The notes under the pieces were generated by a model that saw nothing but the letters and a program-made list of their open reading frames with translations, did not search any database and was not told the DNA's origin. From Candidatus Taylorbacteria bacterium RIFCSPLOWO2_01_FULL_45_15b (lineage in GTDB: Bacteria; Patescibacteriota; Minisyncoccia; Phycocordibacterales; 01-FULL-45-15b), in assembly GCA_001822655.1 (NCBI GenBank), contig MHRX01000040.1:16928-24689 (forward strand): a DNA stretch of 7,762 bases, read 5' to 3'. A program made the position numbers and the translations under genes. Positions 5,501-7,762 of the stretch are shown piece by piece (positions within the stretch are counted from its first letter, which is position 1; every line of letters begins with the position of its first letter).

Positions 5501-7762
5501 AACATCAAAAAGCGCGTCCACGGTTTCTGATCCAAAATAAAATTGTGTGGTGTTTGAAGGCAGTGCCCCATCATATGTAACGGCAAAAAATCTCCAATTT
5601 CCCGCGGGCGACGCAGAGTCCGTTGAAATTTTACCCGCACTGCTTGAAGGCGTGAACCAGTCGGGAGCTTGATTTACGGCAAACTTCAAACTGCCGTCTG
5701 ACAGAAGTACGAGTTCGGCTCCGGCATTTCGGCCGCTGTTCAGCCACGACACAACTCTGTTTCCATCCAATGCCGTCGTCGGGGATTTATTATTCACCCA
5801 CCCCGTAATCGTCAAAGAACCAAGTCCTCCCAAACCGGAAAGCGGTGCGCTACCCTCGACAACATTTGCTCCCACAATCGTCCCAAAATCAAGTGATTTT
5901 CCGGCGCCGATATTTGCGGGCGCATTCAAACTCCACGCTGGTATAGGATTTGTCCTTGAAAAAGTCCCTCCGAGGGTGCCTCGATTTGTAATTGCCGTTC
6001 CCGTCCCCTCGTTGTAATCGAGATGAACAAGCGCTTTGGGAGCAATCGAAAATTGTATCGGGGTGTCAATAATATTTGAAACGCCTATGCTATTTTCACA
6101 ACGCACATAGTACGTATATTGCTCTCCATCAACTGTCGCCACAGGATTGGCGTGCGCCGTCCCGCCCGTCGTACTCCATGTCTGCACCATAGCTTCGTAA
6201 TCTATGTTCGGTATAGTACTGTAGCGGCACGTCGCGGCTTGATTTGAATTGATGCGAAGCGTCGCCGATGTCGTATTTGCTGGAAGGATTCCGGACGGCA
6301 TTGCCCCGGAGAGAACCGGCTCGGAGCCCTGCTGAAATTGTTTTTGAATATCATTGTCGGAAAGCTTTCGCCGAAAAATCTCAACCTGATCAAACACGGC
6401 TATCGGCGTCAAAGCCGTAAAACCATTCTTCGCGCCGTAGCCTATAGCAAAACCAGTACCGTTGTCGCCGATTCGAGTCTGATTTCCGATTGAATAACGT
6501 TTTTGTGCATCCGCCCACAATTCGACATTTGTCGACGACCCGACATCGTCAATCGTGAGGCAAACATTAGCCCATGTATTCAAAGGAAGTATGTATTCGG
6601 TCGCAAGCGACGCCTGCACGGGCGTTGCGGCATTGGCATTGCCGAGAAGTATGATGACCTCTCCCGACGCTAGAGTATAAAGTCCGTAGGTGTAGTGCAC
6701 CGCGCCAAATCCCTTTCCTGCAAGTCCGCCCTCTTTATTTCCCGTGCGCTTTATCCACATGCACATGGATACATCAGAGTTGACCACCACAAGATCATCC
6801 GACGATGCGACATTGACGTGCCCCAAATTATTGTTATCTGCGCCGTCCATAAAAAGCCCGAGCCCAAATTTGCCGGGAACGGCGCGTGGCGACCCGGAGA
6901 GTTGGCCCAGATTGTTGCCTCCACTCAAATCGGCCACATCCCCGCCCTGATAATTGTCAAAATTCCAATAAGCCGCCGAACGAACGACCAATTCGTTGTG
7001 AATTTCCGAAATTTCTGACACCGAAAGAGCGCGTCCATAGACCCTGACTTCGTCAATAAATCCATTAAAATATTCAGTGTTCGATGTCGTATTTCCAACA
7101 TTAAATTTACTGTATGAGGTTATAGAGCCACTCCTCTCTCCCACAAGCACGCCGTCCACATACAGCCGATAGAGAGAGCCGCTCCGCAAAACTACGGCAT
7201 GGTGCCATTTTGAGTCAGCTATATCAACCCCCTGGGAGAGCACTGTTGACGGGCCGCCACTACCGCCCATCTTCAGTATTTCATTTTCAAAATATAGTCT
7301 GACACCAGAATTCGACGAATTAGCATACTCAAAAACCGTACCGCCTGCGTTTGTCTTAAACCATAAAGACACGGAAAAATCGCCGGATTGCGCCGGCAAC
7401 GCGTGGTTGTAGACGTAGAGATTGGATCCGTTGAATTGTATGGAGCGAAAATCTCTCGCGATATAAGTAAAGGGATTCTCCAGGGACACGTTTCCATGTC
7501 GTCCATTGCTCGAAGCGTCTGAGGCGAGCGATCCGCCAAATTCATCAAACTGCCAATTCAGAATAAGTTCTGACCCCGCGCCCAAAACAGCGGCGCGCGA
7601 ATTTGAAAGAAAACCTAGGCCAAAATGAAAAGAATTCTTAATATCGCGAGCGACGCGACCAAAAAACGCAACTCCCCCGGACGATGTAACTACGTTATGG
7701 ATACCAAGAATTGAAAACACGAAAAACACCGCGAACGCCGTGGCGAGCACAAATTTTCCGGT
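2504..7762 (-). CDS. Giant multi-domain LamG / SH3-like surface protein (5'-partial)
   Basis: Predicted cell-surface adhesin-like protein; no enzymatic motif seen. The first possible start inside the window is a GTG at 7750, giving 1748 residues. The frame stays open to the window edge (codons for T-G-K-F precede it), so the true start probably lies outside. Residue numbers below count from that GTG. A hydrophobic segment (about 2-17) follows a lysine, suggesting a signal anchor. Order of domains: LamG 61-253, LamG 258-475, TCRY module 480-570, LamG 572-808, LamG 833-1038, B-repeat-like 1050-1124, unassigned 1125-1257, LamG 1259-1477, B-repeat-like 1481-1554, TCRY module 1563-1656, SH3-like 1662-1740. 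LamG hallmarks are W-H-H, Y-V-D-G and G-x-I-D-(E/D)-x-R-x-Y. There are 26 cysteines, clustered in particular modules, which fits an oxidised extracytoplasmic location. The gene ends in GAG GAA CGA TGA, which also carries the ribosome site and ATG of the next gene. The ligand cannot be read from the sequence. Confidence 0.93.
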   Translation of the reverse strand, partial: TGKFVLATAFAVFFVFSILGIHNVVTSSGGVAFFGRVARDIKNSFHFGLGFLSNSRAAVLGAGSELILNWQFDEFGGSLASDASSNGRHGNVSLENPFTYIARDFRSIQFNGSNLYVYNHALPAQSGDFSVSLWFKTNAGGTVFEYANSSNSGVRLYFENEILKMGGSGGPSTVLSQGVDIADSKWHHAVVLRSGSLYRLYVDGVLVGERSGSITSYSKFNVGNTTSNTEYFNGFIDEVRVYGRALSVSEISEIHNELVVRSAAYWNFDNYQGGDVADLSGGNNLGQLSGSPRAVPGKFGLGLFMDGADNNNLGHVNVASSDDLVVVNSDVSMCMWIKRTGNKEGGLAGKGFGAVHYTYGLYTLASGEVIILLGNANAATPVQASLATEYILPLNTWANVCLTIDDVGSSTNVELWADAQKRYSIGNQTRIGDNGTGFAIGYGAKNGFTALTPIAVFDQVEIFRRKLSDNDIQKQFQQGSEPVLSGAMPSGILPANTTSATLRINSNQAATCRYSTIPNIDYEAMVQTWSTTGGTAHANPVATVDGEQYTYYVRCENSIGVSNIIDTPIQFSIAPKALVHLDYNEGTGTAITNRGTLGGTFSRTNPIPAWSLNAPANIGAGKSLDFGTIVGANVVEGSAPLSGLGGLGSLTITGWVNNKSPTTALDGNRVVSWLNSGRNAGAELVLLSDGSLKFAVNQAPDWFTPSSSAGKISTDSASPAGNWRFFAVTYDGALPSNTTQFYFGSETVDALFDVARSYARGSVASNVGTFASGNANAANRPVSTDAMFRGIMDDVRVYGRALSLEDIIMIQRGTSPAVVKSTVTISNPSSGGGSGDYTTGLVSRWKFESNAQDSVGTNHGSALNGPTYGAGKDGNAIFLNATQTNQEVSIADAGLPNFNAGAPYTISTWFNATSYEPYQALFDKGQGGTSRDYSFFISSPTGGWNAYGKPSNAGAAWSVGTPGFTSGVWHHFAAVRNGTSVDVYLDGSKKFTAPASTNDDSGGRLSIGANPTGGGASWKGGIDDFRIYTGALDATKINQIIASAGSAGAGDGSGRVSADVISDSGPIDCASGNIGLCIGQFDQDTSVQFSAIPDAGSQFISWGGDCSGSLTNCPLTLNSDKNITAQFSQAPAGSGAIKTKRVGEDFNMISGTTYAIDGGAPSGVNDSYTDGISTGQHTVSVTDLADMQEAVFVCTYPLGGTVCGSVNEGDYSTASIMCGVNGACQVEVNVSVNTVTKVVVRYTLRQVNLDVSVLGGASGGDYTDFLVAHFPLDWYESAYPTKVDNIVLGGECVGSNGATCAQTYNSPTVVAGKLPTHYKAFSFNGGSNQYIDAGNYPSYGSDYTAWTTSAWIKVPADATGAGSSYRSIMAKQSAYGMFLKDNRLYVYDWGANQEYAASGALLNDNLWHHVACSYQSGVTSGTKCYVDGVNVLSGKITVANHNQSLEIGRGGDVGQYFRGVIDDSRLYSAALTAAQIQQIYSSSSSCSGSVTSNIGGINCSPTGGVCTGLYDQNTSVTLTANPNPGCKVTWGDACTIFVSSATCQLTLSSYSSVLATFSQGEESSGDTTPPVVSHSVPPILPAGEKTKTLSISTDKPSTCRYDTSSSSSYGTMTGTFSSSGGLNHSASLTLACSDQSYTYYVSCSDASGNISNPLGITFSYATPAPTNFIVGQRVTTTANANVRASQQSVCVPPSGVQSKGKRGVIETAYNPALHNKDGYVWWKVDFDTDPDGWVVQDNLTVYRPPSFYFEER
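2511..2515 (-). promoter_or_regulatory. Shine-Dalgarno-like GAGGA for the 27-residue peptide
   Basis: GAGGA lies within the last codons of the giant gene (GAG GAA), three bases before the ATG at 2507. It is the clearest ribosome-binding match at any start in this window; the downstream genes show none and may depend on translational coupling. This site is the main reason for believing the small gene. Confidence 0.55.
2531..2767 (-). other. C-terminal SH3-like domain of the giant protein
   Basis: Residues about 1662-1740: V-G-Q-R-V-T-T-T-A-N-A-N-V-R-A-S opens the barrel, then K-G-K-R-G-V-I and Y-V-W-W-K-V-D-F-D, closing with D-G-W-V-V-Q-D-N-L. This is the bacterial SH3 (SH3b type 3) pattern of N-V-R, W-W-x-V and G-W-V. 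Such domains often bind cell-wall peptides, so the C-terminus may dock on peptidoglycan; that role is inference. Confidence 0.8.
2783..3064 (-). repeat. TCRY Cys module, copy 2 (protein-level repeat)
   Basis: Residues about 1563-1656, starting at D-T-T-P-P-V-V-S. It shares T-C-R-Y (C1595), Y-x-x-M, S-S-G-G-x-x-H and Y-T-Y-Y-V-x-C (C1639) with copy 1. C1628 is an extra cysteine absent from copy 1. The D-T-T-P-P opening and D-A-S-G-N ending are typical of bacterial Ig-like/FN3-like surface spacers. Confidence 0.75.
3089..3310 (-). repeat. B-repeat-like Cys module, copy 2 (protein-level repeat)
   Basis: Residues about 1481-1554, with six cysteines (1482, 1495, 1502, 1522, 1530, 1539). It shares G-x-I-x-C-(5-7 residues)-C-x-G-x-(F/Y)-D-Q-(D/N)-T-S-V, the W-G turn, C-x-L-T-L and F-S-Q with copy 1. 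It follows a run of serines (1477-1481) that acts as a linker. Confidence 0.75.
3320..3976 (-). other. LamG-like domain 5 of the giant protein
   Basis: Residues about 1259-1477. It begins F-L-V-A-H-F-P-L-D and has W1403-H-H-V-A-C-S-Y, C-Y-V-D-G at 1420-1424 and F-R-G-V-I-D-D-S-R-L-Y-S-A-A-L-T. Unlike domains 1, 3 and 4 it carries four cysteines (1288, 1296, 1408, 1420). C1408 and C1420 sit on adjacent predicted strands. Confidence 0.85.
3980..4378 (-). other. Unassigned Cys-bearing module of the giant protein
   Basis: Residues about 1125-1257, between the first B-repeat-like module and LamG 5. It contains Y-A-I-D-G-G-A-P-S-G-V, a G-Q-H-T-V-S-V-T-D block that looks like a PEGA-type beta-sandwich edge, and four cysteines (1190, 1199, 1214, 1220). 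It ends in beta-rich V-T-K-V-V-V-R-Y. I do not recognise a named family. Confidence 0.5.
4379..4603 (-). repeat. B-repeat-like Cys module, copy 1 (protein-level repeat)
   Basis: Residues about 1050-1124. It has four cysteines (1065, 1073, 1102, 1109), then D-Q-D-T-S-V-Q-F-S-A-I-P, F-I-S-W-G-G-D-C and an N-I-T-A-Q-F-S-Q end. This is the layout of the InlB B-repeat / Flg_new_2-type bacterial repeat. Copy 2 is at 3089-3310. Confidence 0.75.
4637..5254 (-). other. LamG-like domain 4 of the giant protein
   Basis: Residues about 833-1038, joined to domain 3 by a Ser/Gly-rich linker (G-G-G-S-G at 827-831). It begins G-L-V-S-R-W-K-F-E and has D-S-V-G-T-N-H-G, W965-H-H-F-A-A-V, Y-L-D-G at 980-983 and G-G-I-D-D-F-R-I-Y-T-G-A-L. 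It is close to the Laminin_G_3 consensus, with no cysteine. Confidence 0.85.
5327..6037 (-). other. LamG-like domain 3 of the giant protein
   Basis: Residues about 572-808. It begins A-L-V-H-L-D-Y-N-E-G-T-G, has W719-R-F-F-A-V-T-Y-D-G and ends G-I-M-D-D-V-R-V-Y-G-R-A-L-S-L-E-D-I. It has no cysteine, and a longer insertion between the W-R-F-F and G-I-M-D-D motifs than domains 1 and 4. Confidence 0.8.
6041..6313 (-). repeat. TCRY Cys module, copy 1 (protein-level repeat)
   Basis: Residues about 480-570. Shared with copy 2 (2783-3064): I-L-P-A, T-x-L-x-I, T-C-R-Y (C508), Y-x-x-M, G-G-x-x-H, Y-T-Y-Y-V-x-C (C551) and S-N. It looks like an Ig/fibronectin-like spacer closed by one disulfide. No formal family name is assigned here. 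Confidence 0.75.
6326..6979 (-). other. LamG-like domain 2 of the giant protein (divergent)
   Basis: Residues about 258-475. It opens with A-Y-W-N-F-D and D-L-S-G-G-N-N, and closes with V-F-D-Q-V-E-I-F-R-R-K-L-S in place of the usual I-D-E-V-R-V-Y. The W-H-H motif is replaced by W393-A-N-V-C. Its two cysteines, C330 and C397, lie in the strands that flank the jelly-roll core and may pair. Confidence 0.75.
6992..7570 (-). other. LamG-like domain 1 of the giant protein
   Basis: Residues about 61-253. It opens with L-N-W-Q-F-D-E and a D-A-S-S-N-G-R-H-G-N core, then W182-H-H-A-V-V, L-Y-V-D-G at 196-200, and closes with G-F-I-D-E-V-R-V-Y-G-R-A-L-S (230-243). This is a complete concanavalin A-like LamG/Laminin_G_3 unit with no cysteine. 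Confidence 0.85.

Noticed and set aside
6695..7018. 107-codon plus-strand open frame opposite LamG 1/2
   Set aside because: It lies fully antisense to conserved LamG sequence; its protein shows no recognisable fold and looks like a mirror of the coding strand.

Overview
The window is a densely packed, single-strand gene cluster. Every supported gene reads on the minus strand, so transcription runs from high to low coordinates. Base composition looks close to half GC (not counted). TGA serves as a true stop three times, so the alternative code with TGA as glycine is excluded. The mix of families suggests a candidate-phyla-radiation (Patescibacteria, probably Parcubacteria-like) bacterium: a huge LamG/Cys-module/SH3-like surface protein, a membrane-anchored Gmad2 protein, a small four-helix 'phage holin family' membrane protein and a phosphomannomutase-like HAD phosphatase. 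This placement rests on family recognition and was not tested by a search.

Layout in transcription order. (1) 7762-2504: a giant envelope protein of at least 1748 residues. It is probably cut at its 5' end by the window edge, because the frame stays open through the last base. It has an N-terminal membrane segment, five LamG/concanavalin-like domains, two copies of a Cys-containing 'TCRY' module, two copies of a Cys-rich B-repeat-like module, an unassigned Cys-bearing module and a C-terminal SH3-like domain. (2) 2507-2424: a 27-residue single-helix membrane peptide, joined by ATGA overlaps to the genes on both sides and preceded by a Shine-Dalgarno-like GAGGA. (3) 2427-2095: a 110-residue, four-helix membrane protein (YvlD/phage_holin_4_2-like). 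(4) 2091-1096: a 331-residue membrane-anchored protein with a PsbP-like middle and a C-terminal Gmad2 domain. (5) 1033 (or 1096)-266: a HAD-IIB phosphatase. (6) 269-1: the first 89 codons of a protein resembling the N-terminal part of cyclic beta-1,2-glucan synthase / GT36-GH94 enzymes, cut by the window edge.

Junctions are very tight (ATGA overlaps at 2507/2504, 2427/2424 and 269/266, and a 3-base gap at 2094-2092). No intergenic stretch is long enough for an obvious promoter or terminator, so the window probably lies inside one transcription unit. The first four products are membrane or cell-surface proteins. The last two look like carbohydrate enzymes. A cell-envelope or surface-glycan role for the whole cluster is inference. 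No RNA genes, mobile elements, CRISPR arrays or plus-strand genes were supported.
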